Positions 1-9,453 are shown, counted from the first letter of the stretch. The stretch: DNA of 64,000 bases from Chryseobacterium caseinilyticum (GCF_014837145.1 NZ_JACYFS010000007.1:147008-211007); one strand, 5' to 3'. A program made the numbers and translations. Notes: generated by a model not told the origin, from the letters alone.

Positions 1-184
1 TTGGATCTGATTTTTTTTCAGGTAAAATCATTTTGCTTTTAATATTGTTTGATTCAGTTTTTGCAGTGTCTCTCTGCGAAGCCGTTGCAGCAGAATCTTG
101 TTTAAGCTGGTTTTCCAATGGCTGGTTTTGTGCAAATATAAAGTGGCAGCTAACCAGAAATATAATTTGTAAAAATTGTTTCAT
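1..184 (-). CDS. Secreted protein, N-terminal part only (runs off the window)
   Basis: An open frame begins with ATG at 184 and continues leftward out of the window, giving 61 residues. It opens with MKQFLQIIFLVSCHFIFAQ, a clear signal peptide with a flavobacterial FAQ cleavage site, followed by a polar Gln/Lys/Ser-rich stretch. Nothing in the visible part identifies a family. It is at least an exported protein. Confidence 0.6.
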   Translation of the reverse strand, partial: MKQFLQIIFLVSCHFIFAQNQPLENQLKQDSAATASQRDTAKTESNNIKSKMILPEKKSDP

Positions 185-270
185 CGATGACTATTTGTGA
201 AACTAAGGTAAGAAAAATCTGGACTGATTTTCTCCTGTTTGTGATTTTTATGAAAAATAATTTATGATTA

Positions 271-445
271 AGAGCCTGTTTAAATTTCATCAGAATTAAT
301 TTGCCCCGACTCGTCTTTCGACAAGCTCAGGATGACATAGGAGTTAATTTTGATGAAATTTTCAAGGCATTTTTCTACCCTTTAGGGTTGGGAAAAAGAA
401 AAATGACTTGAAAATTTGTTTTTTAATCATTTTTAAACAGGCTCT
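271..445. repeat. MITE-like element with perfect 14-bp terminal inverted repeats
   Basis: The ends are AGAGCCTGTTTAAA (271-284) and TTTAAACAGGCTCT (432-445), exact inverted copies. Inside, a second imperfect inverted pair (about 283-302 and 343-361, built on AATTTCATCAGAATTAATT) brackets the motif TTCGACAAGCTCAGGATGACA (about 315-336), which recurs near 28200. There is no coding capacity. The form fits a small non-autonomous mobile element or a structured dispersed repeat; it lies between a truncated gene and the TonB-like gene. Confidence 0.6.
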
Positions 446-451
446 GAGAAT

Positions 452-877
452 TTACAATTTTTTAAATCGATACGGAATCTTCACAATATCAATCACTTTC
501 TGTCCCTGATTATTTTTTCCCGCAATCCATTTTATATTTTCTGTTGATTTTCCCGCAGCAGCTTTTACTTCTTTATTAAAAATTTCATTTTTTCCGTAGG
601 TAGAAATATTAAGAACGTTACCATCTTGGTCTATCTTTAAAATGATTTCAGTACTTAAATTACTACCTGCAATTTTCAAATTACTTTTGTTGATATTCTG
701 GTCAATCTTCTTCAAAAATACCTTGTTACTACTTGGGAATTGTGCAGGAAAACTAACCCTCGGTGGTGGCGGAACAGATTGATCCTGCGGTTGGGAAGAT
801 TGGTAGCGGTCTGAGATTTTTTGTGAAAAACAGATGGAGAATATTGAGAGGGCTAAAAGTGATAATGCTTTTTTCAT
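452..877 (-). CDS. Exported protein with TonB C-terminal-like domain
   Basis: 141 residues. Residues 1-18 form a signal peptide ending FSQ, followed by a Pro/Ser/Gln-rich linker (PPPPRVSFPAQFP). The second half reads like a TonB C-terminal domain: STEIILKIDQDGNVLNIS, then an alternating strand pattern ending in VKIPYRFKKL. There is no N-terminal transmembrane anchor, so it is a soluble periplasmic member rather than a classical energy transducer. The frameshifted TPR lipoprotein gene ends only 6 bp upstream, so the two are probably co-transcribed. The precise role is unknown. Confidence 0.6.
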   Translation of the reverse strand: MKKALSLLALSIFSICFSQKISDRYQSSQPQDQSVPPPPRVSFPAQFPSSNKVFLKKIDQNINKSNLKIAGSNLSTEIILKIDQDGNVLNISTYGKNEIFNKEVKAAAGKSTENIKWIAGKNNQGQKVIDIVKIPYRFKKL

Positions 878-883
878 TTTTGA

Positions 884-1599
884 TTATTTACAAAATTCTG
901 CAATGCTGGTTTGCGTTGTAATTCCTAATTTTTCTGCCATTTTAAAGTCTTTACAAGCCTCATCATTCAAATTCAGTTGGTGCTCAAAAGTTGCTTTATA
1001 AAAATATGCCATTCCATACTTTGGATTGATTTCAATAGACTTTTTTAGCGAAGATATTGCATCCAATGGCTTATTTAAATAAGATTGACAAATTGCTTTT
1101 GAATAATATGTTGTGGAATTTTTTTTATCATAAATTAATGCCTTATCGAAGTATATTAGTGCCGATTCGAAATCTGCTTTCTGAGATTTTATATTCCCTA
1201 GGTATAAATAGCCCATTGAGAAATTGGGCATTAATTCTGTGACTTCTCTAAAATCCTTTTCGGAATTGTCGTAGTCTCCAACAACGTAATAGATAGAACC
1301 TCGACCAAAGAGTGCTAATTTGAATTTTGAATCTATTTCAATTGCTTTTGTGTAGTTTTCAATTGCCTTTTCATATTTTCCTTCGACACTGTAAGTATAA
1401 CCAAGTCCATAAAATGCATTTGCGTTTTTTGAATCAGCTTTTATCGATTTTTCAAATTCCTTCTTAGCATTTTCAAAATCAGACGCTAAGACGTAATTAT
1501 TAGCTCTAATAAAAGAATCATCGCAAGGTTGCTGTGTTTTTTGAGTACAGCTGATAATCGAAAAAAAATAATAATAAGAATTTTATAAGTTTTTGTCAT
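884..1599 (-). pseudogene. TPR-repeat lipoprotein broken by a one-base slip in a poly-T tract
   Basis: Two frames make up one gene. The start at 1599 gives MTKTYKILIIIFF, then the frame is lost at eight consecutive A on the plus strand (1561-1568, T8 in the gene). Adding one T restores a lipoprotein signal, FFSIISC, followed by TQKTQQPCDDSFIRANNYV and about four tetratricopeptide repeats (for example YEKAIENYTKAIEIDSKFK) through to the stop at 884. The next in-frame ATG after the slip is at 1231 and would give only a 115-residue soluble fragment. The intact product would be an outer-membrane TPR lipoprotein of about 238 residues. Whether this is a pseudogene, a phase-variable gene or a sequencing error cannot be told from one sequence. 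Confidence 0.75.
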
Positions 1600-1667
1600 T
1601 TTAGTTATATTTTAAATTATTGGAAGCAGGACAATTCTATTTTTAAATTATAATGTGAGCAAATCTA

Positions 1668-4600
1668 TCACCCCAAAACAATCCTCCCATCAACCTCCTT
1701 CAGCAATCCTTTCCCAACCAAATCCTCCACACAAAATTTCACCACCGCATCAATCTGCGAACCCACTTTCGAAAAACCAAAGGTCTTACAAACCGCGCGG
1801 ATCAGTTCCTCTTTATTCAGACTCAAACTCGAATGCATCAGTTCCATCATGGCCACAGAAATTTCTTCAGGCGCAATCTCGTCGATCAGCCTTTTTTCTG
1901 TGGAATTATCTCTGTAAAAATCGAGATTTTGAGACTGTAAATTTTCGCTCCAGTAAAATTTCTGATAACTTTCTGTGGTTTGAATATTTGGAATAGAAGC
2001 CAAGGTTTCCAGGAGATAGGTATTCAATTTTCCGCCGGCTCTCGAAGTGTTCCAAAGCTTGAGAATCTTTCTGAACAAAGCGTTTTGGCTGATCGGCGAT
2101 TCCGTATCAATGATGGTTTTAATCTGACTTAAAAGAACCGGTCTGTTTTCAAAATAATAAATCGATTCCGAGTTGGCATTGACTGCAGGACTTAAATCTG
2201 CTGCGACGTAAGGAATTATTTTCGTAGGCTTTTCTGCTTCCGAAACTTCGCTCAGATAGACTTTTTCAGAAGTTTTCAGTTCAATGATTTCTTCCTTTTT
2301 TTCTTTGACCTGTGTTTTGATTTTTTCCAGTTCAGCCTGAATTTTTCCAACGATTTTCTCTTTATTTTTAATCCAGTCCAGCGTCCAGATTCTGAAAACG
2401 TTCCAGCCCAAACCTTTCAGTACATTCGGTACGAGGAGTTCGCGGTCATTGGTGGTGTGGATGTTAAAATAATTCTCACTGTCCAGCAAAATCGCCAGAA
2501 GATATTCGCTTTCGTTTTCAGGATCGATGATTCCGATGTCGATTTTATATTCTGAAGTTCCGATGTTGGTTTTGATTTTCAAACCGTGCTCTTCAAGGGT
2601 TTTCGCAATAGAATTCACCATCAGTTTCTGCTGACTGACAGTTTGATTTGAATTTTGATACACTAAACCTTTTTCAGAAAAATTCAGGAAGTTTTTTAAT
2701 CCCAAAACGCCTTCCGAACTCGTTCTGTTCATGTCGATCTGGTCGCCTTTTAACGAAGAGAAAACTTTCATTTCGTAACGGGCTCTTGTGACGGCAACAT
2801 TCAACCGTCTCCAGCCACCATCACGATTAAGCGGACCAAAATTCATCGAGACTTTCCCGTCTTCATCGGGTCCGTAGCCAATCGAGAAGAGAATAATATC
2901 TCTTTCGTCACCCTGTACATTTTCCAGGTTTTTAATGAAAATTGGTTCTTCAGAATTAATTGCAAATTCTTCCAGATGCGGATTTTCCTGAAATAATTTC
3001 TGCAGCAAATCTTCAATCAGACTTTGCTGAGTCTGACTGAAAGTCACCACACCAATCGATTTTTTATTTTGATTTTCGAGATGAATTCTTATATATTCAA
3101 TAATCGCTTCCGCCTCATTTTTATTGGTTCGTGTTTTCCCTTTGTCGTAAAATCCGTTGATAAATTCAAACGTTACTTTTCGGTTTAAATCATCCGGAGA
3201 CGGGAAGGTGAGGAGTTTATTGTCATAAAAATGAGCATTCGAGAACGAAATCAAACTTTCATGCTTGCTTCGGTAATGACGCAACAGATAATTGGATGGA
3301 ATTGAAAGTGCGAGACAGTCATCGAGAATACTTTCCAGATCTTCGAGCTCAAAATTTTCTTCATCCACTTTCTGGGAAGCAAAGAAACTCGTCGGTGGCA
3401 TCTGTTTCGGGTCGCCCACAATAATCGCCTGCTTTGCCCTCGCCAAAGCACTTACCGCCTCCGAAGTCGGCAGCTGAGAAGCTTCATCGAAAATTACCAG
3501 GTCAAAATGCTCTTCATTCACATCAAAATACTGCGCTACTGAAATCGGACTCATCAACATACACGGTTTGAGCCTCGGAATCAAAGTTGGAATTTGGTCA
3601 AACAGTTTTCTGATGGATAAACCTCTACCTTTATTCCGGATTGCTTTCTGCAATATTCCGATTTCTGAGCTCTGAACGGCTTCCTGAGAAAAATTCGGAA
3701 TGCGGTCGCTGAGCTTCATCGTCAGCTGATTTTTCGTAAGTTCCGTAAATTCTTTGTGCAGATTTTTATACTGCTGAATCTGAGATTCGTAAATATTGGC
3801 ATCAAAACCGTTCAGAGTTCCCGAGCTGTAAATGGTTTTAATGAATAAATTCAGATGAATGATTTTTTCAAATTCGAGTTCCAAAGATTCTGTGTCGAGC
3901 CAGCCTTTTTCCAGAAAATCAATAAACCAAATGAGGTTCAAATCCTTCGCTTTCTCTTTTAAACCATTAAAATTAATCCAGTCTTCCAGCTGATTGATAT
4001 TTTGTACAATAGTCTGCAGATCGGCATCACCGGGAATTTCCGCTACATATTCCAAGAGATTATTTTCAGCATCGTGGAGCTCTTTCAGCTTTTCAACATT
4101 TTCAGAAATGTTCTGACTGTTATTCTGTTTTAAAGAAAAATCTTTCAGCCATTCCGGGAAATTTCTGATGGATATTTTTTGGGCTAAATCTTTCGCATTT
4201 TCAATGGTTTTTAAATCTTTTTCAATCGCCGAAATATCAAATGCGCTTCCATTAAAATAAAGATTCGTCACCGGTGAAAGTGCGTTGTAATGGAGATTTG
4301 AAAGTTGATTTTTAAGCTGCTGATAGTTTTCAAGCTTTTCAAAAAGTCCGTCAATCTGCACATCAGATTCTATTCCTGATTTCGCATAACCGTTTAATTG
4401 CTGCTTTACTTTCCTTTGTTTAAACCATTTTGGAATAAACCAGGTATGTTTCGCCTGATTCCAAATCAATTTTAATGAAGCAAAATCAATATTTAAGATG
4501 GAAGAAGTAAAATTGGAAGTGATTTGACTTTCAGTTTGTTGAAACTGCGTCTGTTGCGCCATCCAGTTTTTAAATAAATTCAGCTGACCTTCATTAAAAA

Positions 4601-7361
4601 CCAGATCAATCAACCCCGATTTTACCGGATTGTCTTTTAAAAATTCAAGAATTTCCACACTGTCCGCATTGGAAACTTCTTCGAGCTGAAACTGTTTTTT
4701 AATCTGCTCCGCCGAATTTTTCTTTTCATTAAACTGAGAAATTGCCGACAGAATCAGGTTTTTATTTTCAAACTGATGGCTCGATGTTTTGATCGGTCGC
4801 AAAGCATGAAGCGAAGGCTGCCCAACCTTTTGCACAATCGAAGCAAACGGAATTAACCAGTCTTTCCACTGATTCCAGTTGAAAACATCGGCACTTTCCA
4901 GAGGAAAATTGATGTGAAAACGTTCGTCTGCTTTTACGTGATTGGTTTCCAGAAAGGCAATCGTATCAAATAAACTCCAGCCAATCGGGAATTTCTGATG
5001 CAGATCATTCACGTATTTTCCGAGTTCTTTTCTGCGCTCGTCGAGACGTTTTGCCTCCTCATGATAATCGGCGTTGATTTTATATTTCGGAACTTCCAGC
5101 GTTCTTTCAAACTGTTTCAGAACATCCGATTTCTTCGATTTGTTGGAATGCAGTTCGAGACAGAATGCGCCCAGACCAATATTTTCCAGACGGTTGTGAA
5201 CCACATCCAGAGCGGCTTTTTTGGCAGCCACGAAAAGCACTTTTTTATCATTCGACAGAGCATCGGCGATGATGTTGGTAATCGTTTGTGATTTTCCGGT
5301 TCCGGGAGGCCCATGGAGGATAAAACTTTTGTTGAGGTTGGCATTTTTTACAGCATTCAGCTGAGAGTTATCGGTCGAAATGGGCAAAACCAATTCAGAA
5401 GCGGAGATGTTTTCAAGACTTTCAACATCATTTTCCACGCTTTCCAAAGTTCCGGTCAGGCGGCCGTCGATCAGACTTTTTACAATCGAAGATTTCTGAA
5501 TTTCTTCTGAATATTTTGAAATATCCTGCCAAAGAATCAGTTTGTTAAAAGAAAAAATACCCAAAACCAACTGCTCCAGAACATCCCAGCCTTCAAGATT
5601 GAGAACGGCATTTCGGATAATCGCCAAAACTTTCGGAACATCAACTCCCGATTCGTCGATCGGAAGATTTTCGAGACTGTTGATGTTGAGTTTGAATTCC
5701 TGCTTCAAATATTCGAGCAACGTAATGTTGATCATGGTTTCCTCTTCACGGCTTCGGAGCGTAAATTTAGAATTTACTGATTTCCGCGACAGTTCGACGG
5801 GAATTAATAAAATAGGAGCGAGCCTCGAGATATCTTTATTTTTCGGTTCAAACCATTTCAACAAACCAATGCCCAGATACAGTGTACTTTTTCCGTTTTC
5901 TTCTTCGGCAAGTTTTGCGCTTCGGTAAAGGTTGGTGAGAATATTGTCGAGGTCATCCTGATGATAATATGTTAAAAGTCGGTTGTATTTAAACTCATCT
6001 TCCGCCAGTTTGAAAAGCGGCTGCGACAGATGTAAAGGTTCGCCATACAGACTATATTTTCTGAGCATAGCCTGATTGTTGTCGGGATGAATGGTGAATG
6101 ATTTTCCGTCGGCAAGGCTGTCTTCGAGCACATTAATTTTCGTGTCAATCAGCTGAAGCATGCTTTTGGTAAAGCGCAGATTCAGAAGATTATTTCTGAG
6201 CGAGAGATCGAGCAGTTTTCTTTCCCAGACTTTCTGTTTGGTTAAATTTGAAAAATCGGTCAGTTCAAGATCGTCGTACTGCGTTCCCAAATTAAAATCC
6301 TGATCGAGCTCAGTTGAATGTGGAATTGAACTGAAATCCTGACTCTGAATTGTTTCATTTTTAAGAAGTGGGAGCGGAGAGATTCCTGCTGATCTTGCGT
6401 TTTTAATATCCAGTGACAACAGAAATCTCGATGAATCCATCAGCTGGGTTTCTGCAGAATTCATGGCATCTTTGAATGAAATTTGGGTTCCTCTGCATAG
6501 GCTGGTCGATTCAATTAAAGCAATTTCTTTAATTCCCGAAGCAATTCTTTTGGAAATCGCCTTCTGATCTAGATTGATCATCCCGTCAAACCGCTGATCA
6601 TCCAACCAGACTCCGACAAATGCGTGGCCTTCTGTTACAACAATTATCGGATTTAAATCGATGGCTTCCAGACATGCCGCAAAAAGCAGGGAAATATCAA
6701 TGCAGTTCCCGAATTTTGTTTCTAAAACAGTGTCCACAAGCCTGATCCTTTGTCCGTTCTTTTCAAAACTTGGAGGCATTGAGCTGTAAATCAAATCCAG
6801 GTTCTGAATAGATTTATAAATCGCCGAAACCATTTGTAAAACTCTTTCCTTACTTTTCTGCTGATAGCCCTCAAATGATGGTGTGAGTTTATTTCTTGCT
6901 AAAATATCGATGGCATCGGCTTTCAGTTTGTACAGTGAAGTATTGTTGGAAAGAACGTAAGACGCCAAAAGTTGCGGATACGACTGCAGTCCACCGAAAT
7001 AATCCATCGGCAAAACTTCTATGCTGAAACTCTTTTCAAAAATAGATTCACCGTCTTTAAAAACCTGAATTTTAATCTGATCTAAATCTTTTTCCGTCAG
7101 CCTCTTCAGCAAAGAATTATCAAAGACAAAATTGAAAAGGGAGATTTTGTACAGTGCATTCGCCTTAATTTTGTCAATGTAAATATTGTATTTTTCAAAC
7201 AAGCCTAATGAAGAACTGATCTGAAGATTCAGATTTTCAAGATCTTCAGTCACTTCTCTGAAAGCAATGCTCTGTAGAAAAGGATATTGGTTGAGGCAAA
7301 AAGTATAGTTAAAATAAGAGCTGTGCTGTATCTGTAAGTCAAACGGAATAATCTGATTCAT
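1668..7361 (-). CDS. Giant SF1 helicase: transglutaminase-like, DUF4011, helicase, PDDEXK-like, DUF3320
   Basis: 1897 residues. N-terminal region: a transglutaminase-like fold with Cys in NCIDISLLFAACLEA (Cys about 220) and His in EGHAFVGVW (about 245). DUF4011: VWERKLLDLSLRNNLLNL near residue 380. Helicase core of the COG1112/Upf1 type: Walker A GPPGTGKS at 684-691, Walker B DEASQLP from 1292, GDPKQMPPT about 1315, motif V GDERDIILFSIGYG about 1480 and motif VI NVAVTRARYEMKVF about 1520; a long charged helical region separates the two RecA lobes. After it comes a REase_MTES_1575-like nuclease segment (TSEYKIDIGIIDPENESEYL, about 1600-1670), then a C-terminal DUF3320-like helical domain. No signal peptide, so it is cytoplasmic. 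Proteins of this build are often found in accessory or defence loci, but no partner genes lie here and the role is unproven. Confidence 0.8.
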   Translation of the reverse strand: MNQIIPFDLQIQHSSYFNYTFCLNQYPFLQSIAFREVTEDLENLNLQISSSLGLFEKYNIYIDKIKANALYKISLFNFVFDNSLLKRLTEKDLDQIKIQVFKDGESIFEKSFSIEVLPMDYFGGLQSYPQLLASYVLSNNTSLYKLKADAIDILARNKLTPSFEGYQQKSKERVLQMVSAIYKSIQNLDLIYSSMPPSFEKNGQRIRLVDTVLETKFGNCIDISLLFAACLEAIDLNPIIVVTEGHAFVGVWLDDQRFDGMINLDQKAISKRIASGIKEIALIESTSLCRGTQISFKDAMNSAETQLMDSSRFLLSLDIKNARSAGISPLPLLKNETIQSQDFSSIPHSTELDQDFNLGTQYDDLELTDFSNLTKQKVWERKLLDLSLRNNLLNLRFTKSMLQLIDTKINVLEDSLADGKSFTIHPDNNQAMLRKYSLYGEPLHLSQPLFKLAEDEFKYNRLLTYYHQDDLDNILTNLYRSAKLAEEENGKSTLYLGIGLLKWFEPKNKDISRLAPILLIPVELSRKSVNSKFTLRSREEETMINITLLEYLKQEFKLNINSLENLPIDESGVDVPKVLAIIRNAVLNLEGWDVLEQLVLGIFSFNKLILWQDISKYSEEIQKSSIVKSLIDGRLTGTLESVENDVESLENISASELVLPISTDNSQLNAVKNANLNKSFILHGPPGTGKSQTITNIIADALSNDKKVLFVAAKKAALDVVHNRLENIGLGAFCLELHSNKSKKSDVLKQFERTLEVPKYKINADYHEEAKRLDERRKELGKYVNDLHQKFPIGWSLFDTIAFLETNHVKADERFHINFPLESADVFNWNQWKDWLIPFASIVQKVGQPSLHALRPIKTSSHQFENKNLILSAISQFNEKKNSAEQIKKQFQLEEVSNADSVEILEFLKDNPVKSGLIDLVFNEGQLNLFKNWMAQQTQFQQTESQITSNFTSSILNIDFASLKLIWNQAKHTWFIPKWFKQRKVKQQLNGYAKSGIESDVQIDGLFEKLENYQQLKNQLSNLHYNALSPVTNLYFNGSAFDISAIEKDLKTIENAKDLAQKISIRNFPEWLKDFSLKQNNSQNISENVEKLKELHDAENNLLEYVAEIPGDADLQTIVQNINQLEDWINFNGLKEKAKDLNLIWFIDFLEKGWLDTESLELEFEKIIHLNLFIKTIYSSGTLNGFDANIYESQIQQYKNLHKEFTELTKNQLTMKLSDRIPNFSQEAVQSSEIGILQKAIRNKGRGLSIRKLFDQIPTLIPRLKPCMLMSPISVAQYFDVNEEHFDLVIFDEASQLPTSEAVSALARAKQAIIVGDPKQMPPTSFFASQKVDEENFELEDLESILDDCLALSIPSNYLLRHYRSKHESLISFSNAHFYDNKLLTFPSPDDLNRKVTFEFINGFYDKGKTRTNKNEAEAIIEYIRIHLENQNKKSIGVVTFSQTQQSLIEDLLQKLFQENPHLEEFAINSEEPIFIKNLENVQGDERDIILFSIGYGPDEDGKVSMNFGPLNRDGGWRRLNVAVTRARYEMKVFSSLKGDQIDMNRTSSEGVLGLKNFLNFSEKGLVYQNSNQTVSQQKLMVNSIAKTLEEHGLKIKTNIGTSEYKIDIGIIDPENESEYLLAILLDSENYFNIHTTNDRELLVPNVLKGLGWNVFRIWTLDWIKNKEKIVGKIQAELEKIKTQVKEKKEEIIELKTSEKVYLSEVSEAEKPTKIIPYVAADLSPAVNANSESIYYFENRPVLLSQIKTIIDTESPISQNALFRKILKLWNTSRAGGKLNTYLLETLASIPNIQTTESYQKFYWSENLQSQNLDFYRDNSTEKRLIDEIAPEEISVAMMELMHSSLSLNKEELIRAVCKTFGFSKVGSQIDAVVKFCVEDLVGKGLLKEVDGRIVLG

Positions 7362-7465
7362 AAATGTATTTTGTGATCACTCTCCTTTTCGGGAGATAAT
7401 GCAATTTAGAAATAAAACAGATATTGACAAAATGGATTTCCGGATGATATTGAATACAGTATTTG

Positions 7466-7473
7466 CAAATTTA
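7466..7473 (-). promoter_or_regulatory. Candidate -7 promoter box for the helicase gene
   Basis: CAAATTTA on the plus strand reads TAAATTTG on the coding strand, an exact match to the Bacteroidota TAnnTTTG box. It lies about 100 bp upstream of the helicase start and next to the stop of the upstream lipoprotein gene. No clear -33 TTG was identified. Confidence 0.35.
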
Positions 7474-7474
7474 C

Positions 7475-8086
7475 TTAAGATTCTATAATCAAAATTAAAT
7501 TAATCTTTCCGTCCGTCGTTTGATGAACTTCAATTCCGCTTAAATCTAAATCTGCTAAATCATGTCCCCAAATTCCATATTTTCCGTTGGTTTCATTTCG
7601 GTTGATTAAATCTGTTCTTTTTTCAAGAGGAATAGTTTTGATTTTTGCTGTTGTTTCTTCCTCAGCGTAAATTTTATGGTAATTATTACTGATTTCTAGA
7701 ATTAAATCTTTTCGCGTAAAACCATTCGGGTTTGACAGTTCAATTTTTGCTGGTTTTTTTAATGGATAATCAATAAGTAAATTAATCTTATTTTCTTTAA
7801 TAACAATTTCATTAGGATTAATCAGCTGACTGATTTCATCCTGAGGATTTTCGACACTGATCCAAGGTATTATGCCTTCGGGCCAATCTGCTTTTTGCTC
7901 ATCGGTTGCAGAAAGTTCAAAGTTGATTTCAGATATCAATTCTCCCGCTGCTTTATAAATTTTATCCAGGTGTGCAGCTTCGTTTTTTTGTATTTCTGTA
8001 ATATATTTTTCACTATTTGATTTTTGGCCTTTGCAACTTGACATTGCCAGCATCAGACAGAAAATGGTCATTTGATAATTCTTCAT
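7475..8086 (-). CDS. Lipoprotein of unknown function
   Basis: About 203 residues from ATG 8086: MKNYQMTIFCLMLAMSSC, a lipoprotein signal with lipobox MSSC, then KGQKSNSEKY. An in-frame start at 8119 exists, but it overlaps the TATATTTG promoter box and would put 11 charged residues before the signal, so 8086 is preferred. The mature part is Glu/Lys/Ile-rich (ISEINFELSATDEQKADW, LEKRTDLINRNETNGKYGIW) and mainly beta-strand in pattern. I do not recognise the family. Predicted location is the outer-membrane periplasmic face. Confidence 0.65.
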   Translation of the reverse strand: MKNYQMTIFCLMLAMSSCKGQKSNSEKYITEIQKNEAAHLDKIYKAAGELISEINFELSATDEQKADWPEGIIPWISVENPQDEISQLINPNEIVIKENKINLLIDYPLKKPAKIELSNPNGFTRKDLILEISNNYHKIYAEEETTAKIKTIPLEKRTDLINRNETNGKYGIWGHDLADLDLSGIEVHQTTDGKINLILIIES

Positions 8087-8116
8087 TTGTGAAATCTTAA
8101 AGTATTTTTCTTCTCT

Positions 8117-8124
8117 CAAATATA
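8117..8124 (-). promoter_or_regulatory. Candidate -7 promoter box for the lipoprotein gene
   Basis: CAAATATA on the plus strand reads TATATTTG on the coding strand, matching TAnnTTTG exactly. Transcription would start near 8110, giving a leader of about 25 nt before ATG 8086 and arguing against the start at 8119. Confidence 0.5.
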
Positions 8125-8142
8125 CAAACTTTCCCTGATCTT

Positions 8143-8898
8143 CTATTTTCTCTTTTTCCCATTAAAAACCACATCCAGCGCCAGATAACTCACGTCATAC
8201 GGGTGATTTCCTCCCACCAGGTTATTCATATAACCAATATCAAAAGTCACAGCGGAATTTTTTGGGGTGACGGAGTAGTAAGCGAGAAAACGGCTTTCAT
8301 GGTATTTCAAATCGCTCCATTCTTTTGACACAAAATCTTTTTCGGTGGAAAATAACTGCTCGGAACTGATAATTACTTTTTTGGTGGCATCTTCATTCAG
8401 GTCAACACTCAATTGCAGCCGCAACCGGCTTCTTAAAGCAAAAGTTTCAGCATCTTCCAGACTTTTCGGGGCGAAAAATTTCCTGAATTCCTGCCTGAAA
8501 GTGGGTGTTATTTTAAATTTTGAACCTTTAAAAGCATAAGACAGTCTTCCATACAGCCTTACTTCCTGCTGGTCAACCGTTTGATTCGTTGCAGCCATTT
8601 TTTCTTTCTGATCCCTCAGACTTAATGCGAATGAATACTTCCAGTTGCTTTTAAATGTTCTGTAAAACTCCTGATTAAGAACCCAAATTGAAGATTTTTG
8701 CACAGGATTAAGCAACGTTTCACCCGTTCTTCCCATTGCGACGTAGCTCATGGATTCCCATTCTTTATTGATTTTTTTCTTTATTCCCAAAGCAAACCAG
8801 CCCGCCGATTTTGCATGTCCTAATCCCGGCGGACTGATTTGTGCAGAAATATGCAAGACAATGCCTATTAAAGCACTGAGAACTAAAAATTTCTTCAT
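8143..8898 (-). CDS. DUF2490-type outer-membrane beta-barrel protein
   Basis: 251 residues from ATG 8898: MKKFLVLSALIGIVLHISAQ is a signal peptide, followed by the alternating aromatic/polar strands of an outer-membrane barrel (YSFALSLRDQKEKM, VRLYGRLSYAF, AVTFDIGYMNNL). The pattern and length fit the DUF2490 family. A longer frame to 8940 exists but would overlap the upstream gene and bury the signal. It starts 1 bp after the stop of the PepSY-like gene, so the two form an operon. Function unknown; probably an envelope protein. Confidence 0.65.
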   Translation of the reverse strand: MKKFLVLSALIGIVLHISAQISPPGLGHAKSAGWFALGIKKKINKEWESMSYVAMGRTGETLLNPVQKSSIWVLNQEFYRTFKSNWKYSFALSLRDQKEKMAATNQTVDQQEVRLYGRLSYAFKGSKFKITPTFRQEFRKFFAPKSLEDAETFALRSRLRLQLSVDLNEDATKKVIISSEQLFSTEKDFVSKEWSDLKYHESRFLAYYSVTPKNSAVTFDIGYMNNLVGGNHPYDVSYLALDVVFNGKKRK

Positions 8899-8899
8899 T

Positions 8900-9346
8900 T
8901 TAATCTGCTCTCTTCTCCAAAATTCTTCCCTGCGCGTCAAAAACCACTTTCCATTCCTGAGATATATTTTTCAGTTCGACATGGTAAATTACTTTTCTGC
9001 CTTCCGTAATTTTCTTCAGATCATCGGTTCTGTAGCCTGCAAAAGATTTGTTGATAGAGGCCAATACAGCTTTCGGAAGATTACCTTTAGAAATTTCTTC
9101 CTCGTGTCTCACCAGTTTTCCGTCTCTTGAATACAGAACTTTGTGGTCGTCGCCTAAAAATCCTGTTTCAAATTCCACTTCATATAGATTTCTTTTAATT
9201 TCCCAGTCGGTATCTGCGGCTTTTGGAAAACTCTTCTGAAAGTTGTTGAGAATCACGGAAGGAACTTCATTCTGATGAATATCCTGCGCTGAAATGTGGG
9301 TTAAACTTAAACCAAAAATGCTGATGGCTGCAATTAAATTTTTCAT
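8900..9346 (-). CDS. Periplasmic PepSY-like domain protein
   Basis: 148 residues with signal peptide MKNLIAAISIFGLSLTHISAQ. The mature protein shows two PepSY-like repeats: VPSVILNNFQKSFPKAADTDW...YEVEFETG and LPKAVLASINKSFAGYRTDDL...YHVELKN, ending in a WKVVFDAQGRILEK strand. In the Bacteroidota such proteins are often found near two-component systems and are thought to be small periplasmic binding or sensing proteins. It is the first gene of a two-gene operon with the DUF2490 barrel. Confidence 0.7.
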   Translation of the reverse strand: MKNLIAAISIFGLSLTHISAQDIHQNEVPSVILNNFQKSFPKAADTDWEIKRNLYEVEFETGFLGDDHKVLYSRDGKLVRHEEEISKGNLPKAVLASINKSFAGYRTDDLKKITEGRKVIYHVELKNISQEWKVVFDAQGRILEKRAD

Positions 9347-9417
9347 AACGTAAATTTTTTATAATGCTAATTTCCGACACGATTCTGGAAACAATTGGGA
9401 ATATTTTTTAATTTTTT

Positions 9418-9453
9418 AAACCATTAAGATTTGTTAAGGACTTAAGATGGTTT
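9418..9453. repeat. Short copy of the AAACCATTAAG intergenic hairpin family
   Basis: Reads AAACCATTAAGATTTG then TTAAGGACTTAAGATGGTTT. The ends are inverted and match the arms of the larger hairpins at 35150-35285, 48951-49080 and 52715-52840. It sits in the gap before the cupin gene. Confidence 0.45.
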
